Assembly: GCA_029961685.1 (NCBI GenBank)
Contig: JARWKL010000007.1
Span: forward strand, 18,857,013 to 18,921,012
Reading direction: 5' to 3'
Source: Aristolochia californica
Lineage: Eukaryota > Streptophyta > Magnoliopsida > Piperales > Aristolochiaceae
Length of the DNA stretch: 64,000 nucleotides
Shown here: one piece after another, positions 52,447-64,000 of the stretch
Layout of the letters: every line of letters starts with the position of its first letter
How positions within the stretch are numbered: position 1 is the first letter of the stretch
The notes under the pieces: model-generated
The model's input: only the letters and a program-made list of their open reading frames with translations
Told to the model about the DNA's origin: nothing
Database searches by the model: none
Program-made: the position numbers and the translations under genes

Positions 52447-55143
52447 CGGGCTATATTTTTGTAAGAAATGACTTTTGGATTGGGAGTTAACACTCTGTTA
52501 AAAATCCCCCGCCTCCCCCTTTTCTCGACGATTGCAAAACCTGAGAGATAAAAACGAAAAAGTGCTTACAATCCCAAAAAATTACAGACACTCGTTGGAA
52601 TTATCTCTTTCCACATTTTTGCATTGTGGATTTCCATTTTAAATGTACAGTTTTTTCTTAAAACAAAACTTCGAGTTTTTTCGCTCTCCCTTTATCCCCT
52701 AAGCAAAAAAGGCATATAGATCACAACAAAATGAAAATTTTATTGTTGATGTACCGAAAAAATTTAAAACTAAAAAAAATTATATGAAGAAAATTTATTC
52801 ACACACTACAAATGAACACAAAAGTTTTCTTGCCCAAATTTAGGAAATTCCACTAGTCCAACACTAATATCTTGGAATTTTACATGACGAAGATTTTTTC
52901 TACACATGTTTTTAAAATGGATTTGCATGCTACAAACATGCTAAAGATTCAAATGACCTATGGATCATTAGCTTTTAAAGAGAATAACAAACTCTCATTA
53001 AATTCTCAAGTGAACGTGCGGTGGGATATTTGCCTGAGTCAAACAAGCCATTATTTTGCCCAATTTTAAAAAGTTGACCAAACAATCTTAGATGATTGTA
53101 AAGTAATTTGTCATGCGTAACGGGCTATATTTTTGTACGAAATGACTTGTGGATTGGGAGTCAACACTCAATTAAAAATCCCCCGCCTCCCCCTTTTCCC
53201 GTCGATTACAAAACCTTAGATATAAAAACGAAAAAAGTGCTTACGATCACTAAAAATTACTGACACCCTTTGGAATTATCTCTATCTACATTTGTGCATT
53301 GTACCTTTCCATTTTAGTTGTACACTTTTTTCTTAAATCAGAACATTGAGTTTTCGCTCTCCCTTCATCCCGTAAACAAAAAAGGCAAATAGATCACAAC
53401 AAAAATAAAAATTTCATAGTTGATGTGTGGGAAAAATTTTAAAAATGAACTAATGTAAATAAATAAAATTTATTCACACACCACATATGAACACAAAAGT
53501 TTTGTTTTCCAAGTTTAGGAAATTCCACTTGTCTGAACCTAATAGCTTGGAATTTTACATGAAGGAAATTTTTTCTACACATGTTTTAAAGATGGATATG
53601 CATGCTTGAAACATATTAATGATTCAAACGACCTATGGATCCAAATCTTTTAAAGAGAATAACAAACGCTCATTAAATTCTAAAGTGAACGTGCGGTGGG
53701 ATATTTACCCGAGTCTATCAAATCATTATTTTGCTCATTTTATAAAAATTGACCTAACAATCATAGATGATTGTAAAGTGATTTTTCATGCGTAACGGGC
53801 TATATTTTTGAAAGAAATGACTTATTGACTGCAATTCAACACTGAGTTAAAAATCCCTCGCCACCCCCTTTTCCCGACGATTGCAAAACTTGAGATATAA
53901 AAACTAAAAATAACTTGCAATCCCTAAAAAATACAGACACTCTTTTGAATTATCTCTCTCTACATTTGTGCATTGTTCCTTTCTATTTTAGATGTACACT
54001 TTTTTCTTCAATCAAAACTTTGAGATTCCGCTTTCCCTTCATCCCAAAAACAAAAAAGGCAAAAAGCTCACAACAAAATGAAAATTTTATAGTTGATGTA
54101 TGGAAAAAATTTATAACAATAAAAAATGTAAATAAATAAAATTTATTCACACAACACAAATGAACATAAAAGTTTTGTTATCCAAGTTTTGGAAATTCCA
54201 CTAGTTTAACCCGAATTGCTTCGAATTTTACAAGAAAGAGATTTCTTCTTCACATCTTTTTAAAATGGATATGCATGTTTGAAACATGTTCAAAATGAAA
54301 ATGAGCTATGGATGCAAAGCTTTTAAAGATAATAACAAACGCTCATTAAATTCTCAAGTGATCTGGCGGTGGGATATTTACTCGAGTCAAACATGCCATT
54401 ATTTTGCTCATTTGAAAAAAGTAGACATAACAATCTTAGATGATTGTAAAGTGATTTATCAAGAGTAACGGGCTATATTTTTGTAAGAAATGACTTTTGG
54501 ATTGGGAGTCAACACTAAGTTAAAAATCCCCTGCCTCCCCCTTTTCCCGACGATTACAAAACCTGAGATATAAAAACGAAAATGTGCTTACTATCCCTAA
54601 AAATTACAGACACTCTTTGGAATTATCTCTCTCTACATTTGTGCATTGTGCATTTCCATTTTAGACGTACACTTTTTTCATCAAACAAAACTTTGAGTTT
54701 TTCACTCTCCCTTCATCCCGTAAACCAAACTGGCAAATAGATCACAACAAAATGAAAATTTTATAGTTGATGTACGGAACAAATTTAAAACAATAAAAAA
54801 AGTATATAAAGAAAATTTATTCACACACCACAAATGAACACAAAAGTTTTGTTATCTGAGTTTGGGAAATTCCACTAGTCCAACCCAAATATCTTGGAAT
54901 TTTCCATGAAGGATATTTTTTCTACACAGGTTTTAAAAATGGATATGCATGCTTCAAACATGTTAAAGATTCAAATGACCTATGGAACCAAAGCTTTAAA
55001 AGAGAATGAAAAAATGCTCATTAAATTCTCAAGTGAACTTGCGGTGGGATATTTGCCCGAGTCAAACAAGCCATTATTTTCCCCATTTTTAAAAAGTTGA
55101 CCTAACAATCATAGATGATTGTAAAGTTATTTTTCATGCGTAA
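52447..55143. repeat. Monomers 80-83: B, C, A, B
   Basis: Starts are 52447 B, 53121 C, 53796 A and 54469 B. Monomer 81 has a mixed head (TTGTGGATTGGGAGTC) with C body and tail. Monomer 83 has a B body and ends with GTTATTTTTCATGCG, after which an A head follows. No C1 or C2 signature is present here, so this stretch is closer to the older trimer order. Confidence 0.78.
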
Positions 55144-57064
55144 TGGGCTATATTTTTGTAAGAAATGACTTATGGATTGCAATTCAACACTTAGTTACAA
55201 ATCCCCCGCCTCCCTCTTTTCCCGACGATTACAAAACCTGAGACATTAAAACGAAAATTCTTACAATCCCTAAAAATAGCAGACACTCTTTGGAATTATT
55301 TCTCTCTACATTTTTGTATTGTGCATTTCCATTTTAGATGTACACATTTTTCTTAAATCAAAACTTCAAGTTTTTTGCTCTCCCTTCATCCCGTAAACAA
55401 AAAAGGCAAATAGATCACAACAAAATGAAAATTTTATGGTTGATATATGGAAAAAATTTAAAATGATAACAAATATAAATAAAGAAATTTTTTTCACCCA
55501 ACACAAATGAACACAAAAGTTTTGTTATCCAATTTTGGGAAATTCCACTAGTTTAACCCCCATAGCTTGGAATTTTACAAGAAAGAGATTTCTTCCACAC
55601 ATGTTTTAAAAATGGATATGCATGTTTGAAACATGTTAAAGATGAAAATGAGCTATGGATGCAAAGTTTTTAAAGAGAATAACAAACGCTCAAGTGTGAT
55701 ATTTACCCGAGTCAAACATGCCATTACTTCGCCGATGTGCAAAACGCTGACATTATAATCATAGATGATTGTAAAGTGATTTATCATGCGTAACGGGCTA
55801 TATTTTTGTAAGAAATGACTTTTGGATTGGGAGTCAACACTCAGTTAAAAATGCCTCCCCCTTTCACGACTATTGCAAAACCTGACATATAAAAACGAAA
55901 AAGTGCTTACAATCCCTAAAAATTATAGACACTCTTTAGAATTATCTCTCACCACATTTGTGCATTGTGCATTTCCATTTTAGATGTACACATTTTTCTT
56001 AAATAAAAAATTCGAGTTTTTCGCTCTCCCTTCATCCCGGAAAATAAAAGGCAAATAAAGAAAATTTATTCGCACACCACAAATGAACACAAAAGTTTTG
56101 TTATCCAAGTTAGGGAAATTCCACTAATCTAACACTAATATCTTTGAATTTTACATGAAGGAGATTTTTTCAACACATGTTTTAAAAATGGATATGTATG
56201 CTAGAAACATGTTAAAGATTTAAATGACCTATGGATCCAAAGCTTTTAAAGATAATAACAAGCGCTCATTAAATTCTCAAGTGAACGTGTGGTGGGATAT
56301 TTGCCCGAGTCAAACAAGCCATTATTTTGCCCTTTTTCAAAAAGTTGACCTAACAATCCTAGATGATTGTAAAGTGATTTGTCCTGTGTAACGGGCTATA
56401 TTTTTTTAAGATATGACTTATGGATTGGAAGTCAACACTCAGTTAAAAATCGCCCGCCTCGCCCTTTTCCCGACGATTGCAAACCCTTAGAAATAAATAC
56501 GAAAAAGTGCTTACGATCCCTAAAAATTACAGAAACTCTTTGGAATTATCTCTCTCTACATTTGTTCATTGTGCATTTCCATTTTAGATGTACAGTTTTT
56601 TCTTAAATCAGAACTTTAAGTTTTCGCTCTCCCTTCATCACATAAACAAAAAGGGCAAGTAGATGAGAACAAAATAAAAATTTTATAGTTGATGTGTGGA
56701 AAAAATTTAAAACAATAACTATTGTAAATAAAAAATATTTATTCACACACCACAAATGAAAACAAAAGTTTTGTTATCCAAGTTTGGGAAATTCCATTTG
56801 TCGTACCCTAATAGCTTGGAATTTTACATGAAGGAGATTTTTTCTACACATGTTTTAAAAATGGATATGCATGCTTGAAATATGTTAAAGATTCAAATGA
56901 CCTATGGATCCAAAGCTTTTAAAGAGAATAACAAACAGTCATTAAATTCTCAACTGAACGTGCGGTGGGATATTTACCCGAGTCTAACAAGTCATTATTT
57001 TGCCCATTTTCAAAAATTTGACCTAACTATCATAGATGCTTGTAAAGTGATTTATCATGCGTAA
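55144..57064. repeat. Monomers 84-86: A/B/A mosaic, shortened B, C
   Basis: Starts are 55144, 55794 and 56392. Monomer 84 has an A head, B middle (AACTTCAAGTTTTTTGC, GGCAAATAGATC) and A tail. It lost about 22 bp near 55690-55697, where CTCAAGTG is joined to TGATATT across a repeated CTCA. Monomer 85 (598 bp) lost about 70 bp at 56053-56057 through AAATA microhomology and a few bases in the C-rich tract. Monomer 86 is a regular C. Confidence 0.82.
56882..57064 (+). other. Recurrent 60-codon open frame, one example of about 50; not a gene
   Basis: The frame runs from ATG TTA AAG to a TAA just before the monomer start. It is open in roughly half of all monomers, and extended forms begin further upstream. 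Comparing A and C consensus over this interval I find about 11 base differences, spread over all three codon positions. None is synonymous. There is no family resemblance that I recognise and no associated gene structure. I treat it as a by-product of ancestral sequence held open by descent. Confidence 0.8.
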
Positions 57065-58377
57065 CGGGCTATATTTTTGTATGAAATGACTTATAGTTTG
57101 CAATTCAACACTCAGTTAAACCCCCCCCACCCATTTTATTGCAAAACCTGAGATATCAAAACTAAAAAAAGCTTAAAATCCCTAAAAATTACAGACACTC
57201 TTTGGAATTATCTCTCTCTATATTTGCACATTGTGCATTTCCATTTTATATGTACACATTTTCCTTAAATACAAACTTCGTGTTTTTCGCTATCCCTTCA
57301 TCCCGTAATCAAAAAACGCAAATAGATCACAACAAAATGAAAATTTTATAGTATATGTGTGGAAAAAATTTAAAACAATAAAAAAAGTAAATAAAGAAAA
57401 TTTATTCACACACCACAAATGAACACAAAAGTTTTGTTATCCAAGGTTGGGAAATTCCACTAGTCCAACACTAATATCTTGGAAGTTTACATGAAGGAGA
57501 TTTTTTCTACACATGTTTTAAAAAATGGATATGCATGGTAGAAACATGTTAAAGATTCAAATGACCTATGGATCCAAAGATTTTAAAGAGAATAAAAATC
57601 CATCATTAAATTCTCAAGTGATCGTGCGGTGGGATATTTGGCCGAGTCAAACAAGCCATTATTTTGCCCATTTTCAAAAAGTTGACCTAACAATCATAGA
57701 TGGTTGTAAAGTGATTTGTCATGCGTAAAGGGCTATATTTTTGTAAGAAATGACTTATGGATGGAAGTCAACACTAAGTAAAAAATCGCTCGCCTCCCCC
57801 TTTTCCCAACAATTGCAAAAACCTTAGATATAAAAATGAAAAAGTGCTTACGATCCCTAAAAAGTACAGACACTCTTTGGAATTATCTCGCTCAACATTT
57901 GTGCATTGTGTAATTCCATTTTAGATGTACACTTTTTTCTTAAATTAGAACTTTGAGTTTTCGCTCTCCCTTCATCCCGTAAAAAAAAGGCAAAAAGATC
58001 AGAACAAAATAAAAACTTTATAGTTGATGTGTGGAAAATTTTTAAAAAAATAACTAATGTAAATAAAAAATATTTATTCACACACCACAAATGAACACAA
58101 AAGTTTTGTTTTCCAAGTTTGGGAAATTCCATTTGTCCAACCCTAATAGCTTGGAATTTTACATGAAGGAGATTTTTTTCTACACATGTTTTAAAAATGG
58201 ATATGCAAACTTGACACATGTTAAAGATTCAAATGTGAGAATAACAAACGCTCAATAAATTCTCAAGTGAACGTACGGTGGGATATTTACCCGAGTCTAA
58301 CAAATCATTATTTTGCCCATTTAAAAAAAATTGACCTAAAAATTATATATGATTGTAAAGTGATTTATCATGCGTAA
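57065..58377. repeat. Monomers 87-88: A/B hybrid and shortened C
   Basis: Monomer 87 (57065-57728) has an A head in which the C-rich tract is altered to CCACCCATTTTATTGC, with about 9 bp lost. It then becomes B (CTTCGTGTTTTTCGC). Monomer 93, six monomers on, has the same altered tract. Monomer 88 (57729-58377, 649 bp) is C with about 23 bp missing near 58235 (AAATGTGAGAATAAC), which deletes the GGATCCAAAGCTTTT segment. Confidence 0.82.
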
Positions 58378-61071
58378 CAGGAAATATTTTTGTAAGAAAT
58401 GACTTATGGATTGCAACTCAACACTCAGTTAAAAATCCTCCGTTGCCCATTTTTCCTGACGATTACGAAACCTGTGATATAAAAACGAAAAAGAGCTTAC
58501 AATCCCTAAAAAATACAGACACTCTTTGGAATTATCACTCTCTACAATTGTGCATTATGCTTTTCCATTTTAGATGTACACTTTTTTCTTAAATCAAAAC
58601 TTTGAGTTTTCGCTCTCCCTTCATCCCGAAAACAAACAAGGCAAAAAGCTTACAACAAAATGAAAATTTTAAAGTTGATGTATGGAAAAAATTTAAAACA
58701 ATAACAAATATAATTAAAGAAAATTTATTCACCCAACACAAATGAACACAAAAGTTTTGTTATCCAATTTTTGGAAATTCCACTAGTTTAACCCCCATAG
58801 CTTGGAATTTTACAAGAAAGAGATTTCTTCTACACATGTTTTAAAAATGAATATGCATGTTTGAAACATGTTAAAGATGCAAATGAGCTATGTATACAAA
58901 CCTTTTAAAGAGAATAACAAACGCTCATTAAATTCCCAAGTGAACTTGCGGTGGGATATTTACCCGAATCAAACATGTCATTATTTTGCCCTTTTTCTAA
59001 AAGCTGCCATTATAATTGTAGATTATTGTAAAGTGATTTATCATGCATAAAGGTCAATATTTTTTTAAGAAATGACTTTTGGATTGGGAGTCAACACTCA
59101 GTTAAAAATCCCCTGCCTCCCCCTTTTTCCGACAATTGCAAAACCTTGGATATAAAAACGAAAAAGTGCTTACAATCCCTAAAAATTACAGACACTCTTT
59201 GGAATTATCTCTCTCTACATTTGTGCATTGTGCATTTCCATTTTAGATATACACATTTTTCATAAATCTAAACTTCGAGTTTATCGCTCTCCCTTCATCC
59301 CGTAAACAAAAGGGGCAAATAGAACACAACAAAATGAAAGTTTTATAGGTCATGTACAGAAAAAATTTAAAACAATAAAAAAAGTAAATAAAGAAAATTT
59401 ATTCACACACCACAAATGAACACAAAAGTTTTGTTATCCAAGTTTGGGAAATTCCACTAGTCCAACAGTAATATCTTGGAATTTTACATGAAGGAGATTT
59501 TTTCGACACATGTTTTAAAAATGGATATGCATGCTAGAAACATGTTAAAGATTCAAATGGCCTATTGATCAAAAGATTTTAAGGAGAATAACAAACGGTC
59601 ATTAAATTCTCAAGTGAACGTGCAGTGGGATATTTGCCTGAGTCAAACAAGCCATTATTTTGCCCATTTTTAAAAAGTTGACCTAACAATCATAGATGAT
59701 TGTAAAGGGATTTTTCATGCGTAACGGGCTTTATTTTTTTAAGAAATGACTTATGGATTGGAACTCAACACTCTATTAAAAATCGCCCACCTCCCCCTTT
59801 TCCCGACGATTGCAAAACCTTAGATATAAAAATGAAAAAGGGTTTACGATCCCTAAAAATTACAGACACTCTTTGGAATTATCTCTTTCTACATTTGTGT
59901 TTTGTGCATTTCCATTTTAGATGTACACATTTTTCTTAAATCAAAAATTTGAATTTATCGCTCTCCCTTCATCCCGAAAACAAAAAAGGCAAATAGATCA
60001 CAACAAAATGAAAATTTTATAGTTGATGTACAGAAAAAATTTAAAACAACAAAAAAAGTAAATAAAAAAAATTTATTCACACACCACAAATGAATACAAA
60101 AGTTTTGTTATCCAAGTTTGGGAAATTCCACTAGTCCAACTGTAATATCTTGGAATTTTACATGAAGAAGATTTTTTCTACACATGTTTTAAAAATGGAT
60201 ATGCATGCTAGAAACATGTTAAAGATTCAAATGACCTATGGATCCAAAGCTTTTAAAGAGAATAACAAACGCTCATTAAATTCTCTAGTGAACGTGTGGT
60301 GAGATATTTTCCTGAGTCAAACAAGCCTTTAATTTGCCCATTTTCAAAAAGTTGACCTTACAATCATAGATGATTGTAAAGTGATTTATCATTCGTAAAG
60401 GGCTATTATTTTTTAAGAAATGACTTATGGATTGGAAGTCAACACTCAGTTAAAAATCGCCTGCCTCCCCCTTTTCCTGACGATTGCAAAACCTTAGAAA
60501 TAAGAACGAAAAAGTGCTTACAATCCCTAAAAATTATAGACACTCTTTGGAATTATCTCTCTCTACATTTGTGCATTGTGCATTTCCTATTCAGATGTAC
60601 ACTTTTTTCTTAAATCAGAACTATGAGTTTTCGCTCTCCCTTCATCCCGTAAAAACAAAAGGCAAATAGTTCACAACAAAATAAAAATTTTATAGTTGAT
60701 GTGTGGAAAAAATTTAAAACCATAACTAATGTAAATAAAAAAATTTATTCACACACCACAAATGAACACAAAAGTTTTTGTTTTCCAAGTTTGGGAAATT
60801 CCATTAGTGTAACCCTAATAGATTGGAATTTTACATAAAGGACATTTTTTCTACACATGTTTTAAAAATGGATATGCATACTTGAAACATGTTAAAGATT
60901 CAAATGACCTATCGATCCAAAGCAGTTAAAGAGAATAACAAACGATCATTAAATTCTCAAGAGAACATGCGGTGGGATATTTACCCGAGTCTAACAAGTC
61001 ATTATTTTGCCCATTTTCGAAAATTTGACCTAACAATCATAGATGATTGTAAAGAGATTTATCATGCGTAA
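58378..61071. repeat. Tetramer: A, B, C/B, C (monomers 89-92)
   Basis: Starts are 58378 A, 59051 B, 59725 C/B and 60399 C; the total is 2694 bp. The A monomer shares TTCACCCAACAC, AACAAATATAA and TAACCCCCATAGC with monomers 84 and 93. Monomer 91 has a C head and B body and tail (GTAATATCTTGG, GCTAGAAAC). Confidence 0.85.
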
Positions 61072-63754
61072 CGGGCTATATTTTTGTACGAAATGACTTA
61101 TGGATTACAATTTAACACTTAGTGAAAAGTCCTCCGCCACCCATTTTATTTGAAAACCTGAGATATAAAAACTAAAAAGAGCTTACAATCCCTAAAAAAT
61201 ACAGACACTCTTTAGAATTATCTTTCTCTACAATTGTGCATTCTGCTTTTCCATTTTAGATGTACACTTTTTTCTTAAATCAAAACTCTGAGTTTTCGCT
61301 CTCCCTTCATCCTGAAAACAAACAAGGCAAAAAGCTTACAACAAAATAAAAATTTTATAGTTGATGTATGGAAAAAATTTAAAACAATAACAAATATAAA
61401 TAAAGAAAATTTATTCACCCATCACAAATGAACACAAAAGTTTTGTTATCCAATTTTGGAAAATTCCACTAGTTTAACCCCCATAGCTTCGAATTTTACA
61501 AGAAAGAGATTTCTTCTACACATGTTTTAAAAATGGATATGCATGTTTGAAACATGCTAAAGATCCAAATGAGCTATGGATGCAAAGCTTTTAAAAAGAA
61601 TAACAAACGCTCATTAAATTCTCAAGTGAACTTGCGGTGGGATATTTACCCGAGTCAAACATGCCATTATTTTGCCCATTTGCAAAAAGCTGACATTATA
61701 ATCATAGATGATTGTAAAGTGATTTATCAAGTGTAACGGACTATATTTTTTTAAGAAATGACTTTTGGATTGGGAGTCAACACTCAGTTAAAAATCCCCC
61801 ACCTCCCCCTTTTCCCGGCGATTGCAAAACCTGAGATATAAAAACGAAAAAGAGCTTACAATCCCTAAAAATTATAGACACTCTTTGGGATTATCTATCT
61901 CTACATTTGTGCATTGTGCATTTCCATTTTAGATGTACACATTTTACTTAAATCAAAACTTCGAGTTTTTCGCTCTCCCTTCATCCCGTAAACAAAAAAG
62001 GCAAATAGCTCACAACAAAATGAAAATTTTATTGTTGATGTATGGAAAAAATTTAAAACAATAAAAAAAGTAAATAAAGAAAATTTATTCACACACCACA
62101 AATGAACACAAAAGTTTTGTTATCCAAGTTTGGCAAATTCCCCTAGTCCAACCCTAATAGCTTGGAATTTTACATGGAAGAGATTTTTTCTACACAAGTT
62201 TTAAAAATGGATATGCATGCTTGAAATATGTTAAAGATTCAAATTACCTATCGATCCAAAGCTTTTAAAGATAACGACAAACGCTCATTAAATTATCAAG
62301 TGAACGTGCGGTGGGATATTTGCCCAAGTCAAAGAAGCCATTATTTTGCCCATTTTCAAAAAATTGACCTAACATTCATAGATGATTGTAAAGTGATTTG
62401 TCTTGCGTAACGGGCTACATTTTTGTAAGAAATGACTTATGGATCTGAAGTCAACACTCAGTTAAAAATCTCCCGCCTACCCTTTTTCCCGACAATTACA
62501 AAACCTTAGATATAAAAACAAAAAAGTGCTTACAATCCCAAAAAATTATAGACACTCGTTGGAATTATCTCTCTTAACATTTGTGCATTGTGCATTTCCA
62601 TTTTGGATGTACACATTTTTCTTAAATCAAAAATTCGAGTTTTTGACTCTCCTTTCATCCCGTAAACAAAAAAGGCAAATAGCTCACAACAAAATGAAAA
62701 TTTTATTGTTGATGTACGGAAAAAATTTAAAACAATAAAAAAAGTAAATAAAGAAAATTTATTCATATACCACAAATGAACACAAAACTTTTGTTATCCA
62801 AGTTTGGGAAATTCCCCTAGTCCAACCCTAATAGCTTGGAGTTTTACATGAAGGAGATTTATTCTACACATGTTTTAAAAATGGATATGCTTGTTTGAAA
62901 GATGTTAAAGATTCAAATGACCTATGGATCTGAAGCTTTTAAAGAGAATGACAAACGCTCATTAAATTCTCTAGTGAACGTGCGGTGGGATATTTGCTCG
63001 AGTCAAACAAGCCATTATTTTGCCCATTTTCAAAAAATTGACTTAACAATCATAGACGATTGTAAAGTGATTTATCATGCACAATGGGCTATATTTTTGT
63101 AAGAAATGACTTATGGACTGGAAGTCAACACTCATTTAAAAATCTCCAGCCTCCCCCTTTTCCCGACGATTGCAAAACCTTAGATGTAAAACGAAAAAGT
63201 GCTTACAATCCCTAAAAATTCAGACACTCTTTGGAATTATCTCTCTCTACATTTGTGTATTGTGCATTTCTATTTTAGATGTACACATTTTTCTTAAATC
63301 AGAACTTTGAGTTTTCGCTCTCCCTTCATCTCGTAAACAAAAAACGCGAAAAGATCACAACAAAATAAAAAATTTATAGTTGATGTGTGGAAAAAATTTA
63401 AAACAATAACTAATGTAAATAAATAAAATTTATTCACACACCACAAATGAACACTAAAGTTTTGTTATCCAAGATTGGGAAATTCCACTAGTCCAACTCT
63501 AATAGCTTGGAATTTTACATGAAGGAGATTTTTTCTACACATGTTTTAAAAATGAATATGCATGCTTGAAACATGTTAAAGATTCAAATGACCTATGGAT
63601 CCAAATCTTTTAAACAGAATAACAAACGCTCATTAAATTCTCAAAGAATGTGCGGTGGGATATTTACCTGAGTCTCAGAAGTCATTATTTTGCCCATTTT
63701 CTAAAATTTGACCTAAAAATCATAGATGATTGTAAAGTGATTTATCATGCAAAC
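61072..63754. repeat. Tetramer: A, B, C/B, C (monomers 93-96)
   Basis: Starts are 61072 A, 61737 B, 62411 C/B and 63085 C; the total is 2683 bp. The order matches the tetramer just before it. Monomer 95 has a C head and B middle. Its tail carries GAATGACAAACGCTC, which resembles the C1 signature of the 40-52 kb region. Confidence 0.85.
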
Positions 63755-64000
63755 CGGGCTATATTTTCGTAAGAAATGACATTTGGATTGCAATTCAATA
63801 CTCAATTAAAATTCCCCTGCGCCCCCCTTTTCCAGACGATTGCGAAACCTGAGATATAAAAACTAAAAAGAGCTTACAATCCATAAAAAATACCGGCACT
63901 CTTTGGAATTATCTCTCTGTACATATGTGCAATGTGCTTTTCCATTTTAGATGTACACCTTTTTCTTAATTCAAAACTTTGAGTTTTCGCTCTCCCTTCG
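63755..64000. repeat. Monomer 97, A type, cut by the window end
   Basis: Only the first 246 bp are present: a GGATTGCAATTC head, AAAACTAAAAAGAGCTTAC and GTGCTTTTCC, all type A. The next tetramer begins here and the array continues beyond the window. Confidence 0.9.

Larger units (their letters stand above)
1..64000. repeat. Satellite DNA array, ~673-bp monomer, about 97 direct copies
   Basis: The block C/T-GGGCTATATTTTTGTAAG recurs every 670-675 bp from end to end, always in the same orientation. Full monomers can be aligned between every pair of occurrences. Most are 668-678 bp with a mode of 673; exceptions come from identifiable deletions (329, 490, 598-599, 617, 630-650 bp) and one 978-bp compound unit. 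By eye, neighbours differ at very roughly 5-10% of positions and same-subfamily copies by less. The array continues past both edges. No unique DNA or mobile element interrupts it. The family is not recognised. A chromosomal role such as centromere or heterochromatin is inference from organisation only. Confidence 0.98.

Noticed and set aside
57857..58219. Longest open frame, 120 codons on the minus strand
   Set aside because: It lies wholly inside monomer 88 and is the usual minus-strand repeat frame lengthened by small indels. No domain or gene context supports it.
478..63102. Dozens of 60-120 codon open frames on both strands (such as the MLKIQMTYGSKAFKENN-type frame, the 66-codon minus-strand frame and the 75-codon frame crossing monomer boundaries)
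   Set aside because: They recur once per monomer at the same internal positions. They are broken in many copies by stops and indels, overlap each other on opposite strands, match no family I know, and show no synonymous bias.
1..64000. CRISPR array or other repeat-spacer system
   Set aside because: There are no unique spacers. The repeat unit is 673 bp and monomers abut directly.
1..64000. LTR retrotransposon, helitron or other mobile element origin within the window
   Set aside because: No terminal repeats, target-site duplications, primer-binding site or protein domains of transposons were seen. Derivation of the monomer from an element in the distant past cannot be excluded from this sequence.
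1..64000. CENP-B box
   Set aside because: I looked for TTCG followed by A and CGGG in the required spacing on both strands of the consensus and found none. Segments such as CTTCGAGTTTTTCGC do not fit.
1..64000. rDNA intergenic spacer subrepeats or organelle DNA
   Set aside because: No rRNA, tRNA or organelle gene sequence occurs anywhere in 64 kb, and the array is too long and uniform for spacer subrepeats.

Overview
The whole 64 kb is one uninterrupted head-to-tail tandem array of a single satellite DNA. I find about 97 copies of an AT-rich monomer (roughly 70% A+T by eye). The modal length is 673 bp, all copies face the same way, and the first and last are cut by the window edges. I use the conserved CGGGCTATAT block as an arbitrary monomer start. 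I see no protein-coding gene, tRNA, rRNA, transposon insertion, CRISPR array or unique spacer. An array like this points to nuclear heterochromatin (centromeric, pericentromeric or subtelomeric) of a eukaryote, with a plant the most plausible guess. I do not recognise the satellite family, and the species and chromosome position cannot be read from the sequence.

The monomers fall into three subfamilies. Type A has head GGATTGCAATTC, middle CTAAAAAGAGCTT and GTGCTTTTCC, and tail ACAAGAAAGAGATTTCTTC, GATGCAAATGAGC and GAACTTGCGG. Type B has head TTTTGGATTGGGAGTC, middle CTTCGAGTTTTTCGC and GATGTACGG, and tail CACTAATATCTTGG, GCTAGAAAC and TTTGCCCGAGTCAAACAAG. Type C has head TTATGGATTGGAAGTC, middle TCAGAACTTTGAG, GATGTGTGG and AATAACTAATG, and tail CCCTAATAGC, GCTTGAAAC and TCTAACAAGTC. 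The tail type usually predicts the next head (A then B, B then C, C then A), so the array is a higher-order repeat (HOR) and not a random mix.

The HOR form changes along the window. 3358-8027 is mainly dimeric (A plus a B/C hybrid, about 1.33 kb). 9340-13361 and 15377-21366 are A-B-C trimers (about 2.0 kb). 22712-30559 is a tandem duplication of a six-monomer, 3.91 kb unit. 30560-37688 is disrupted by large deletions and a partial duplication. From 37689 to the end, A-B-C1-C2 tetramers (about 2.69 kb) dominate, with local expansions and contractions. Hybrid monomers, shared private deletions, a 187-bp identical tract in non-adjacent monomers and microhomology at deletion junctions record unequal exchange, conversion-like transfer and slippage.

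Open reading frames of 60-82 codons recur once per monomer on both strands. They are periodic by-products of the repeat: all differences between the A and C consensus in the commonest frame change the amino acid, so nothing suggests protein-level constraint. Conserved non-coding elements in each monomer include an 18-bp dyad, a 15-bp palindrome, a longer-looped inverted repeat and a pyrimidine-rich, relatively GC-rich tract.
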